Position numbers and translations under genes: made by a program. Under the pieces are notes generated by a model. It saw only the letters and a list, made by a program, of their open reading frames with translations. It searched no databases and had not been told where the DNA came from. From Chthoniobacter flavus Ellin428 (GTDB lineage: Bacteria; Verrucomicrobiota; Verrucomicrobiia; Chthoniobacterales; Chthoniobacteraceae): a DNA stretch of 64,000 bases. The stretch lies in the NCBI RefSeq assembly GCF_000173075.1, contig NZ_ABVL01000022.1, forward strand, positions 35,459 through 99,458, written 5' to 3'. Below are positions 54,775 through 62,567 of the stretch, piece by piece; position 1 is the first letter of the stretch, and each line of letters starts with the position of its first letter.

Positions 54775-56196
54775 TCATCTCGGAAGCGCGATGGCGCCGA
54801 CAGCCAGGAGGATCAGGCACACCAGCCAGCTTTGCTTGTCCTTCAAGGCGAAGACAATCGGGTCATCGTGCAACTGGCCGTGGTGCGCGAGCAGCCAGAT
54901 GCGGCTGATCCAGTAAAGAAGCACGGGGCACGCAAACCACAGCGCTGCCGGGTGCCGATAGAGCTGCGTGACGAGCGGCTGAGTGATATAGAGCGCCAAC
55001 ACCAGCACGGCGAAGTATCCGCTGGCCACGCCCATGGTGCTGACCAGTTCGCGATCCGCGACGCGGTACCCGCGCCCACGCATGATCTCGCCGCTCTTGA
55101 GCAGTTGCAGTTCGGTGAAACGTTTCACGAAAGCGAGGCTGAGGAAGATGAACAGCGAGAATGCCAGCAACCAGTCCGACACCATGATCCGCGCGGCATA
55201 ACCCCCGGCCACGACGCGAACGCTATAGAGTGCGGCCAGGGTTAGGACATCGAGGATTTCGATCTGCTTCAGCCGCACGGAGTAGAGCGACGTGAGCAGG
55301 TAATATCCCGCGAAGGTGATGCCAAATTCCACCGGCAACAAAAGCGCGATGAGGATGCTGAAGATGAGGAGCAGCGCCGCCGCGATCATGCCCGAAGAGA
55401 GCGGCAACCGTCCGCTCGCCAGCGGGCGCCGGCGCTTGGTCGGGTGATAGCGGTCGGACTCGAGGTCGAAAAGGTCGTTGAGCAGATAGACGCTCGAGGC
55501 GCACATGCAGAAGGCGAAAAAGGCCAGCGCACTCGCGCCGAGTTCCGCATAGTTATGCCAGCGGTGCGCGCCGAGCAGCGGCACGAAGAGGAGCAGATTT
55601 TTCGCCCACTGATGTACGCGCAGCGCTTCCGTCCAGGTGCGCAGGCCGACCTGCGGTGAATCGAAGACCTTTTCCACTTCACAAAGCGTTTCCGCTTTCC
55701 TGGCCAACTTCCCTCCTTCATTGACGACGAGCGCGCGCCGGGCCTGTGCCCACACCGGCAGATCCACCCGGGCGTTGCCTGCATAGTCGAAACCTCCCTT
55801 GCCAAAACGCTCCCGCAGCATGTCCGCCTTGCCATGGCCGGAAAGATTCCTCGTTCCGTCGCTGGCATACACTTCTTCGAACACCGGAATATGCTCCGCC
55901 ATGGCCCGCGCGACCTTGATGTCCGTGCCGCTCACCAGGAGCAGCTTGCGACCTGCCTGACGCTCTTTCTCGATATATGCGAGGACTTCCTCGTTGATCG
56001 GCAGGGAAGCCACGTCGAGCCGGGTGCGGCTGGCGATCTTCTGCTTGATACTCGCCCGGCCCTGAACCAGCCAGAGCGGCATCTGCAGCAGCCGCAGCGG
56101 GTTTTCCTTCAAAAGCTTGAGCAGCGATTCCGACATCGTGTCCGTCCGCAAAAGCGTCCCGTCGAGGTCCACGCAAAGGGGAATCGGAGTGGACAT
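54775..56196 (-). CDS. ubiA: HAD phosphatase-UbiA prenyltransferase fusion (phosphoribosyl-polyprenyl-phosphate synthase-like)
   Basis: A 473-aa protein starting at MSTPIPLCVDLDGTLLRTDT. Its N-terminal HAD domain (DxD at residues 10 and 12, GTDIKVARAMAEH, DYAGNARVDLPVW) could remove a phosphate. The C-terminal UbiA domain has about eight helices and the Asp-rich motif NDLFDLESDRYHPTKRRRPLA. UbiA of the arabinan pathway transfers 5-phosphoribose to polyprenyl phosphate; the fused phosphatase would give polyprenyl-phospho-ribose, the DprE1 substrate. The upstream start at 56316 falls in the neighbour and is rejected. Confidence 0.88.
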   Translation of the reverse strand: MSTPIPLCVDLDGTLLRTDTMSESLLKLLKENPLRLLQMPLWLVQGRASIKQKIASRTRLDVASLPINEEVLAYIEKERQAGRKLLLVSGTDIKVARAMAEHIPVFEEVYASDGTRNLSGHGKADMLRERFGKGGFDYAGNARVDLPVWAQARRALVVNEGGKLARKAETLCEVEKVFDSPQVGLRTWTEALRVHQWAKNLLLFVPLLGAHRWHNYAELGASALAFFAFCMCASSVYLLNDLFDLESDRYHPTKRRRPLASGRLPLSSGMIAAALLLIFSILIALLLPVEFGITFAGYYLLTSLYSVRLKQIEILDVLTLAALYSVRVVAGGYAARIMVSDWLLAFSLFIFLSLAFVKRFTELQLLKSGEIMRGRGYRVADRELVSTMGVASGYFAVLVLALYITQPLVTQLYRHPAALWFACPVLLYWISRIWLLAHHGQLHDDPIVFALKDKQSWLVCLILLAVGAIALPR

Positions 56197-56227
56197 AGAT
56201 GCTACGGTCGGGAAAGGAAGGGTTGGA

Positions 56228-57340
56228 TTAAGAGGAGGGCAGCGACGCAAGCCGGTCAAATTCAGCCAAAGCCATGCCAACGACCTGATCCATGTTGTAA
56301 TACCTGTACGTAGCAAGTCGGCCGACGAAACTCACTCCTTTTTCCGCGGCGGCGCGGTCGGCGTAGCGCTGGTAAAGCGCCCGCGCATCCGGCGCCGGAA
56401 TCGGATAGTAAGGCTCGCGTCCGGGACCGAAGTCCTCGGGATATTCGCGGACGATCGTGGTGACGGGCAGCTTCTGCCCGGTGGCGTGCTTGAGCTCGAC
56501 GATGCGGGTGAAGTCGTGGTCGTTCGGGTAATTTACCTGCATCGCCGGCTGGAAATATTCCTGCTGGAGCGTCTCCGGCTCGAAGCGCAGTGAGCGATAA
56601 GGCAGCGGCCCGTAGCAGTGATCGAAGTATTCGTCGATCGGCCCGGTATAAATGAGGTGCCGGTAGCTGATCTGCTGGCGCGCTTCGCGGTAGTCCGTCT
56701 TGAGCCGCACCTCGATATTCGGATGCGCGAGGATGCGGCGGAACATCGCCGTGTAGCCCTCCTTGGGCAGGGCCTGGAATTTTTCCGAGAGATAGCGGTC
56801 GTCGCGATTGATGCGAACGGGAATGCGCCCGCACACGCTGGCGTCGAGCTCCTGCGGATCGCGCCGCCACTGCTTGCGCGTGTAGTTCTTGAAGAACATC
56901 TCGTAGAGCTTCGTGCCGACCTGCGAGATGATGACTTCCTCGGAATTCTTCGGCTCCGCAATCGGCACGCGCCACTCGGCGAGGGTCGCTTCCATTTCCT
57001 CGCTCGTGGAAGGCCGCCCGATGATCTGCTCGAAGGTGTTGAGATTGATCGGGAACTGCCAATAGCGCCCGTTCGTCCAGGACAGGATCTTGTACTCCAC
57101 CGCGTGCCATTCCGTGAACTGGCTCAGGTATTCACGGATGCGATCGGAATTCGTCCGGAAGTAGTGCGGCCCGTAGGTGTGGAGCAGCACGCCGGCGGCA
57201 TCATAGTGGTCGTGCGAATTGCCACCGATATGGTCGCGCCGATCGATGACGAGACACCGCGCCCCGCGCTGGCTGGCCAACCGCTCGGCCAGCACCGCGC
57301 CGGCATAACCGGCGCCGACAATGAGATAATCATAGCTCAT
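56228..57340 (-). CDS. glf: UDP-galactopyranose mutase
   Basis: A 370-aa FAD enzyme that converts UDP-galactopyranose to UDP-galactofuranose. The Rossmann site is DYLIVGAGYAGAVLAERL, followed by GNSHDHYDAAGVLLHTYGPH with the conserved Gly/His block. EMFFKNYTRKQW and RDDRYLSEKFQALPKEGY are further family motifs. It heads the arabinofuranose-type block 31 bp from the UbiA-like gene, so the surface glycan probably contains furanose galactose or arabinose. Confidence 0.94.
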   Translation of the reverse strand: MSYDYLIVGAGYAGAVLAERLASQRGARCLVIDRRDHIGGNSHDHYDAAGVLLHTYGPHYFRTNSDRIREYLSQFTEWHAVEYKILSWTNGRYWQFPINLNTFEQIIGRPSTSEEMEATLAEWRVPIAEPKNSEEVIISQVGTKLYEMFFKNYTRKQWRRDPQELDASVCGRIPVRINRDDRYLSEKFQALPKEGYTAMFRRILAHPNIEVRLKTDYREARQQISYRHLIYTGPIDEYFDHCYGPLPYRSLRFEPETLQQEYFQPAMQVNYPNDHDFTRIVELKHATGQKLPVTTIVREYPEDFGPGREPYYPIPAPDARALYQRYADRAAAEKGVSFVGRLATYRYYNMDQVVGMALAEFDRLASLPSS

Positions 57341-57837
57341 CGAGAGAGCGATTCTGCCATCCCTATCAAATAGGAATGGAAGCTTTCAAAGGCCGAGAAC
57401 AACAGGTCTTTATCGCGATTCCAATGTTCAATGAGGCCATTGAGTCTAACGCCGTCCAAACGAAGATCGTAGCCGTGGCGATAAAGATGGCGAAAGGCTA
57501 GCAATTCCTTGAGCAACGGTTGAAGTTCGGCCGAAACGAAAGCAGGGCGAAGATTCGGAACGTCGAGAAGCATTAACTGCAGCAATTCTGCGTGCCATCT
57601 TTCCGAACGCTCCAAAGATTCATCCAGGGTATTTGAAACGCGCAAAAAGGTATTCTCGATGGCGTTATAGATTCCATGCAGAACGCCTGCGCTTGCCCAC
57701 AGATCGGCGCTGTCCCAGTCAGCGCGGACGATTTCTGCACTGAATTTCTTCAGAGCGCCATCCAACCGACGCAATGCTAGCAAATCCTCAGCAAGGATGG
57801 CAGCGAGGCCGCGTAAGGCCGATGTTTCAAGTGGCAT
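57337..57837 (-). CDS. hepT: HepT-like toxin (HEPN family) of a HepT/MntA pair
   Basis: A 166-aa all-helical protein. The start at 57837 (MPLETSALRGLAAIL) overlaps the nucleotidyltransferase gene by 11 bp; the longer frame to 57888 is rejected. The HEPN active motif R-x4-H-x-Y is intact as R116, H121 and Y123 (FRHLYRHGYD), which in HepT cleaves RNA. Its downstream end overlaps the glf start by 4 bp. The family partner MntA inactivates it by AMPylation. Confidence 0.85.
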   Translation of the reverse strand: MPLETSALRGLAAILAEDLLALRRLDGALKKFSAEIVRADWDSADLWASAGVLHGIYNAIENTFLRVSNTLDESLERSERWHAELLQLMLLDVPNLRPAFVSAELQPLLKELLAFRHLYRHGYDLRLDGVRLNGLIEHWNRDKDLLFSAFESFHSYLIGMAESLSR

Positions 57838-58138
57838 ATACCACTGTTCCCTGGCGCAGGATTTCTCCGCGTAGTGCGTTCCCCGCATCTTCCCAGCGGA
57901 CCAAATCCACCGGTGCTCGGAGGCCGAGCATCAATTCACCAAGCGTGGAGAAGAGCGCTTCACTTGGCAGGCCTTCTACTGCAAAGTCCAAATCAGAGCC
58001 AGGTCGGCCTTTGTAGGCGGCATGAGAACCGAAAAACCAGATGCGACGGACTCCGGCGATTCGACAGAGAATATCCACTGCCCGCCGGATCTCGGAAGTG
58101 ACTTCCGAGGAAGATAGCGGCGCATTGGTCTGTGGCAT
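57827..58138 (-). CDS. mntA: MntA-like nucleotidyltransferase antitoxin
   Basis: A 103-aa minimal nucleotidyltransferase. The full G-S-x10-D-x-D motif is present: G37-S38, ten residues, D49-L-D51 (FFGSHAAYKGRPGSDLDF). Such enzymes transfer AMP onto HepT and neutralise it. It is the upstream gene of the pair and overlaps hepT by 11 bp, in the expected order for polyAMPylating toxin-antitoxin modules. It would stabilise this stretch, or defend against phage (inference). Confidence 0.87.
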   Translation of the reverse strand: MPQTNAPLSSSEVTSEIRRAVDILCRIAGVRRIWFFGSHAAYKGRPGSDLDFAVEGLPSEALFSTLGELMLGLRAPVDLVRWEDAGNALRGEILRQGTVVYAT

Positions 58139-58181
58139 GAGGTAAATTAATTGACTTCAAGACGCTAGCAAGCCGTTCGGC

Positions 58182-58697
58182 TCACCGAACGACGCCGAAC
58201 TCCGCTCGGCGATTCTTGGCCCACGCGCTTTCGTTGGAACCCTGGTCAGCCGGCATCTCGGCGCCAAAGCTGACCGTCTGAATCTTCGAGCCGTCGGCGC
58301 CATCGCGGATGAGCGCTTCACGCACCGCTTGCGCGCGACGTTCGCCAAGACCGCGGTTGTATTCGGGCGTGCCGCGCTCGTCGGTGAAGCCGGCGATGAT
58401 GATCGTATTCGACGCGCTCTTCAGGAACTGCGCGACTTCATCGATCTTGCTGCGCTCGCCGCCGCCGATGGCGTAGCTGTCGAAGCCGAAATAGACGGGC
58501 CGGAATTTGTTGCGGTCCACATTGCTGCCGAGGAAGGAGACGCCTTCCTGCCGATCGGGCAACGGCGTGCCGTTCACGTAATCGCCGTCCGCGGCGCCAG
58601 AGCCGGCGCCGGCCCCCTTTTTGCCATGCGTGCATCCGGCGAAGGAGAGCGTAGCGAGAGCAAGGGCGGCGATGGAAAAGAGTCGGATAAGTTTCAT
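58182..58697 (-). CDS. pal: Peptidoglycan-associated lipoprotein
   Basis: A 171-aa outer-membrane lipoprotein: signal MKLIRLFSIAALALATLSFAG with the lipobox Cys at residue 22, a Gly/Ala linker and an OmpA-like domain (IIIAGFTDERGTPEYNRGLG, RRAQAVREALI) that binds meso-diaminopimelate in peptidoglycan. It is read in one open frame with tolB (58182-59876), but the expected TolB ending SEPTWSR-stop exists in the next frame at 58721-58743. The two are probably separate genes 23 bp apart and joined only by one extra base near 58745. Confidence 0.9.
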   Translation of the reverse strand: MKLIRLFSIAALALATLSFAGCTHGKKGAGAGSGAADGDYVNGTPLPDRQEGVSFLGSNVDRNKFRPVYFGFDSYAIGGGERSKIDEVAQFLKSASNTIIIAGFTDERGTPEYNRGLGERRAQAVREALIRDGADGSKIQTVSFGAEMPADQGSNESAWAKNRRAEFGVVR

Positions 58698-58720
58698 GGC
58701 GAAGTGGGTCGGTCGGGCAA

Positions 58721-59876
58721 TTAACGGGACCAGGTTGGCTCGGAGATTTTGCCCCAAGCCGCTGACGAGAGTTGTCTTCTGCCCAGTCTGTGCGTCCAGC
58801 AAAATCAACGAACCGCCCTCGGCAAAGATGAGGTGGCGCGAGTCGGCGCCCCATGCCGGACCTTCGCCGGAACCCACGGTGTGCACGTTGCCGCTGCCGA
58901 GGTCGAGAACGGCGATAGTGAAGCCGCCGTCGCGCACGGTGAAGGCGACCTTCTTGCCATCGGGCGACCAGTTCGGTTCGGTGTTGTAGCCGTGGCCGGT
59001 GCTGATGAGGCGTCCACTGCCGCCGCCCGAGGAGATGCGATAGAGCTGCGGGCCGCCGCGATCATCGCTGGAGTAGATGATTTCATCACCGCTCGGTGAC
59101 CACGTGGGCGAGCTTTCCACACCGGGCGTGTGCGTGAGGCGATGCGCGCCGCCGCCGCCCGCGCTCGTGGTGTAAAGTTCGGGGTTGCCGTCCTTGCTCA
59201 GAATCACGGCCAGTTCGCGGCCGTTCGGCGAATACGCGGCGCCAGTATTGGTGCCGGGAAATTTGATGATGCGATTGCGCGCCCCGCTGCCGAGATCGAT
59301 TTCGTAAACGTCAGCGTAACCACTCTTGTAGCCGGTGTAAACCAGGTGGCTGCCATCCGGGCTCAGCCTGGGGCCGACGCTGATGTTCGCGTCGTTGGTG
59401 AGCTGGCGCACGTTCGAGCCATCGGCATCGGCGAGGTAGATTTCCTTGTGCCCGGTATGGGTTCCGACAAAGGCGACCTTCGAACTGGCGATGCCCTTGT
59501 TGCCGGTCAGCGTCTCGACGATTTCATCGGCATAGGCGTGCACCTTGCCGCGCGCGGAACCGCTGAACGTTTTCATCAGCACCGTCTTGCCGCTGCGATC
59601 GGTGACGCTGCCCGCGAGGCTGTTGCCATTGGAGGTGCCGCCCACGATGAAGCCCGCGCTCGCGGAAGGCACGAGGTTGAAATAGCCGGACATCGCGAGG
59701 TCATTCTGCAGAATCTTCGCCGCCGGCCCGCCATCCGCGCCGGCGATCGAACCGATCGCGATCGGGATCTTGTCGCTCTTGCTGATGGTGATGGTCGGAG
59801 TCTCCGCGCCGCGCGCGAGCGAGAAGGAGAGCAACAGGCAGGACGCGACGACGGAAAACGCGTGGAGTTTTTTCAT
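58721..59876 (-). CDS. tolB: Tol-Pal system beta-propeller protein TolB (one-base frame break near 3' end)
   Basis: A periplasmic protein of about 384 aa with signal MKKLHAFSVVASCLLLSFSL. The TolB N-terminal domain (IAIGSIAGADGGPAAKILQN) precedes repeats such as PRLSPDGSHLVYTGYKSG, PTWSPSGDEIIYSSDDRG and PNWSPDGKKVAFTVRDGG. In the given frame it runs on as LRANLVPLIARPTHFA into Pal. In the other frame it ends properly in SEPTWSR. The length 58721-59876 is one base over a multiple of three. It couples the outer membrane and Pal to the TolQRA motor. Confidence 0.9.
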
Positions 59877-59945
59877 GGCGGAACGGACGCTAACGAAAAT
59901 GGCGAAAAGGCAAAACGTTTATGACGTGACAATCGCTTTCTTCGC

Positions 59946-60117
59946 TCACTGGCCCTGATCGAGTTTGAACGCGATGTTGATTTCGAAAGACTCGCCGTTG
60001 CCGAGACCCGCGGGCAGCGGATCGATCTGCAGCACGCGCTCCGCGGCGGTCATCACGGACTGATCCATGGTGTTGTCGCCGGAGGAATGAAGAATCTCCC
60101 GGCTCTGGATGGTGCCA
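59946..60117 (-). CDS. C-terminal end of the TolA/TonB-like protein after a one-base frame break
   Basis: In the frame next to the annotated TolA/TonB ORF, from the codons at about 60117 to the TGA at 59946-59948, the sequence reads DGTIQSREILHSSGDNTMDQ, then TAAERVLQIDPLPAGL and FEINIAFKLDQ. That is the usual TonB/TolA C-terminal domain ending. Removing one A at 60122-60123 joins it to KIRIA of the upstream part. It is not an independent gene. Confidence 0.75.
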
Positions 60118-60969
60118 TCACTTCGCGATGCGAATCTTGAGCGTGGTGACGATGTCCTGGCCGCCGTGCGCGATCGAGGTCGGCTGATCCCAGCGGCTGT
60201 GGAAGCGGTCGTGGATCATCGAAAAGTACCAGCCGAATTCGGAGGCGCCGGAACCGTTGCCCGCTTTGCCCGGGCCCTTGCCATTCCCCTTGCCCTCGCC
60301 ATTGCCGCCGGAGCCGGTGGACTTGTTCATCGCCGTCGAGGTGCCCTCGCTCTTCGAAGGGCCGGGCGAACCCTTCGGCTTTTCCCTGGCCGTTTCCTTT
60401 TCCTTCTCTTTTTCTTTTTCCGATGATGTGGCCTTTGGCTTGGGAGTGGCCTCATCGTCGCCTTCGTCCTTCTCCTTTGGTGTCGCCTTCGGTGTGGCCG
60501 GCTTGGGCGTGTGCTTTGGAGTCGGGTGCGGGGTGTGCGGTTTCGGAGTGTGAGGCTTGGGCGTTTCCGGTTTGGGGGTTTCCGGCTTGGGAGTGTGTGG
60601 CTTTGGGGTCTCCGGTTTCGGCGTATGCGGCTTGGGGGTGGCCGGTTCCGGCGTCGTCTGGGGAGTGACCAGCTCGCTCGGCGCCTGTTTGACCACTGGA
60701 GGCGGCGGGATCAGCTCCGGCTTCGGCTCGGGAGGCGGAGGCGGCGATTCGCTTTTGTATTCGGCCTGGGTCGGGGACGGCTGTGGGTCCGGCGCCGCTT
60801 CTCCCGCTCCCGGCTCGCCACCGCCGACCGAGCCGCCCTCCAGCCACATCACCTGTTCCGCCGGTGGTTTCCGGTGAAAAGTGCCGAGGAAATAAAGCAC
60901 CCCCACCGCGACGACGTGGAGCGAGGCGATGACGAAAAAGTTTCGTCGAAAGCTGCGGTCGGGAGGCAT
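60118..60969 (-). CDS. tolA: TolA/TonB-like energy-transducing protein (N-terminal part)
   Basis: N-terminal membrane helix (FFVIASLHVVAVGVLYFLGT), then a long periplasmic linker dominated by a PKPHTPKPETPK-type repeat (about residues 110-160), Glu/Lys and Gly/Asn-rich stretches, and a C-terminal domain (FGWYFSMIHDRFHSRWDQ, IVTTLKIRIA) which the frame break at 60122-60123 cuts short. The repaired protein is about 340 aa. It sits between TolR and TolB, so it fills the TolA place even though the Pro repeats are TonB-like. It transmits proton-motive energy from TolQR to the outer membrane. Confidence 0.85.
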   Translation of the reverse strand: MPPDRSFRRNFFVIASLHVVAVGVLYFLGTFHRKPPAEQVMWLEGGSVGGGEPGAGEAAPDPQPSPTQAEYKSESPPPPPEPKPELIPPPPVVKQAPSELVTPQTTPEPATPKPHTPKPETPKPHTPKPETPKPETPKPHTPKPHTPHPTPKHTPKPATPKATPKEKDEGDDEATPKPKATSSEKEKEKEKETAREKPKGSPGPSKSEGTSTAMNKSTGSGGNGEGKGNGKGPGKAGNGSGASEFGWYFSMIHDRFHSRWDQPTSIAHGGQDIVTTLKIRIAK

Positions 60970-61076
60970 CGGTTGATCAATATAAAGTAAAAAGGGTGAA
61001 TGGGCTTCCGCTTCCGACGAGCGGAAGGCGAAAGTTCTTCAACAAAATAGCCATCGGCGCCGCGTCAAGGCGCCTT

Positions 61077-61493
61077 TCACGGCTTCTCGGGATTGGTTAC
61101 GACGCCGACCTTGGTAATTTTGGCCCGCTGTACGGCGTCCATGACGTCGATGAGCTTCTGCACCGAGAGTTCCTTGTCCGAGCGAATGACCACCGCGACT
61201 TCAGGATTCGACTCCTTCAACGCGGTCAGGCTGCTTTCGAGCTGCTGGACGTCGGTGGGCTCATTGTTGAATTGGATGAGACCTTCACGATTGATGGCGA
61301 CGGTTTGCACGGCGTGGGGATCGATCGCATGCTTCGCCGCCTCGCTTGTTGGGATGACGAGGTCCACGGAATTTTCCATGAGCGGTGTGGTGATCATGAA
61401 AATGATGAGCAACACGAACGCGAGATCGAGCAGCGGCGTCACGTTCAGCTCGCTGACCGTGTGGAGGCTGTGTCGATCGGAGAAGCGGCGCAT
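61077..61493 (-). CDS. tolR: Biopolymer transport protein ExbD/TolR
   Basis: A 138-aa protein with one membrane helix (LLDLAFVLLIIFMITTPLME), carrying the essential Asp of the ExbD/TolR family in TPLLDLAFVL, and a periplasmic domain ending in KLIDVMDAVQRAKITKVGVV. With the TolQ-like protein it forms the proton channel that drives the TolA-like partner. Confidence 0.92.
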   Translation of the reverse strand: MRRFSDRHSLHTVSELNVTPLLDLAFVLLIIFMITTPLMENSVDLVIPTSEAAKHAIDPHAVQTVAINREGLIQFNNEPTDVQQLESSLTALKESNPEVAVVIRSDKELSVQKLIDVMDAVQRAKITKVGVVTNPEKP

Positions 61494-61501
61494 TGGGAAA
61501 A

Positions 61502-61594
61502 GTAATCAGTGATCAGTAATCAGTGATCAGTCGTTGCAGTTCTCTGCGCGTCAGCGTCTCGGGAACTGAATACTGATTACTGTTTACTGAATAC
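61502..61594. repeat. gtaatcagtgatca word array with inverted partner
   Basis: gtaatcagtgatca occurs twice head-to-tail without error (61502-61515 and 61516-61529). About 45 bp on, ctgaatactgattactg (61566-61582) holds the inverted word actgattac. It lies in the 102-bp gap between tolQ and tolR, so it is transcribed within the operon and could form a hairpin between the two genes. Confidence 0.7.
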
Positions 61595-61595
61595 T

Positions 61596-62360
61596 TCATG
61601 TCCAGGACTTCGCTCTTTCGCCGTGATCGACGTACTTGTGCTCAAACTCGCTGGACAACTCGGCGGCGAAATTGTCGAGGCCGACGATCATCGCGCGGAT
61701 GGTGGTCACGAGATAGTTGTAGCCGAACATCGCCGGAATGGCGACGAGCAGGCCGGTGACGGTGGTGATGAGCGCCGCGCTCACGCCGGGCGCCATGGCG
61801 GCGAGATTCGCCGAGCCCGCGGCAGCGACGTCGCCGAACGTGTCCATCACGCCCCAGACGGTGCCGAGCAGGCCGAGGAAGGGCGCGCCGCTCACTGCCG
61901 TGGCGAGGAGGATCATCTGCGATTCCAGGCGGAGCGCGGTTTCACCGACGGCGCGTTCCATCGCCGTTGTCACGACGCGCATTTGCGCCGGGGAGATGCG
62001 CTGCGCGATGTCAAGCCGCGCGCGAAAGGTCTCATCCACCTCGGCCGAGCCGAGCAGTTGAAAGGTCAGCTCCCGGCAACCCGCGCGATAGACGGCGAAG
62101 ACGGGCGCGCCATCGTAGCGGGTGCGGTCGGTGTAGATGCGCAGCGGCTGGCGATCGGAGCGGAAGGACTCGAGGAATTGGGCCCGGCGGGTTTGGGCGC
62201 GGCGAACGAGCCGGAATTTCGTGACCATCACCGACCAGCTGAAGATCGACGCGATGAAAAGCGTAAACAGGATGAGCTTTCCGGGCAGCGTCGAGTGATC
62301 GAAGGCAAACAGGATGCCGCCGGAGGCGAGAAAGATGGTCGGGAAAAGCGTGGCCGCCAT
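61596..62360 (-). CDS. tolQ: Biopolymer transport protein ExbB/TolQ
   Basis: A 254-aa inner-membrane protein beginning MAATLFPTIFLASGGILFAF; the longer frame to 62873 is antisense to the next gene and rejected. It has the ExbB/TolQ core: TKFRLVRRAQTRRAQFLESF, then LATAVSGAPFLGLLGTVWGV and SAALITTVTGLLVAIPAMFGYNYL. It heads the tolQ-tolR-tolA-tolB-pal order on the minus strand. Confidence 0.92.
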   Translation of the reverse strand: MAATLFPTIFLASGGILFAFDHSTLPGKLILFTLFIASIFSWSVMVTKFRLVRRAQTRRAQFLESFRSDRQPLRIYTDRTRYDGAPVFAVYRAGCRELTFQLLGSAEVDETFRARLDIAQRISPAQMRVVTTAMERAVGETALRLESQMILLATAVSGAPFLGLLGTVWGVMDTFGDVAAAGSANLAAMAPGVSAALITTVTGLLVAIPAMFGYNYLVTTIRAMIVGLDNFAAELSSEFEHKYVDHGERAKSWT

Positions 62361-62434
62361 GCGCAGCAGATTGCTTAGGACAGAACGCGCCTCGTCACAA
62401 AGCGAAACTGCGAAAATCCTCCGAGGCGAAGAAG

Positions 62435-62517
62435 AATGACAATGAGACAATCGGACCACGGGACAATCAGTGAGCGCCTGCCTCATTGTCCCATTGTCTC
62501 CTTGTCCGATTGCCCCA
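62435..62517. repeat. gacaat-word palindrome in the divergent tolQ gap
   Basis: Left half (62435-62474) carries gacaat three times (aatgacaatgagacaatc, gggacaatcagtgag). The right half (62482-62517) repeats its reverse complement three times (ctcattgtcccattgtctcc). It lies in the 207-bp divergent gap between tolQ and the gene at 62568, just before another GC-rich word run (gcgcctccgcgcctctgcgc). Confidence 0.7.
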
Positions 62518-62567
62518 TAGTCTTGCTTCCCGGCGCTTTTGCGCCTCCGCGCCTCTGCGCTTTCTTC

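Noticed and set aside
58182..59876. A genuine TolB-Pal fusion protein
   Set aside because: An intact Pal lipobox and a proper TolB end in the adjacent frame argue for one extra base instead.
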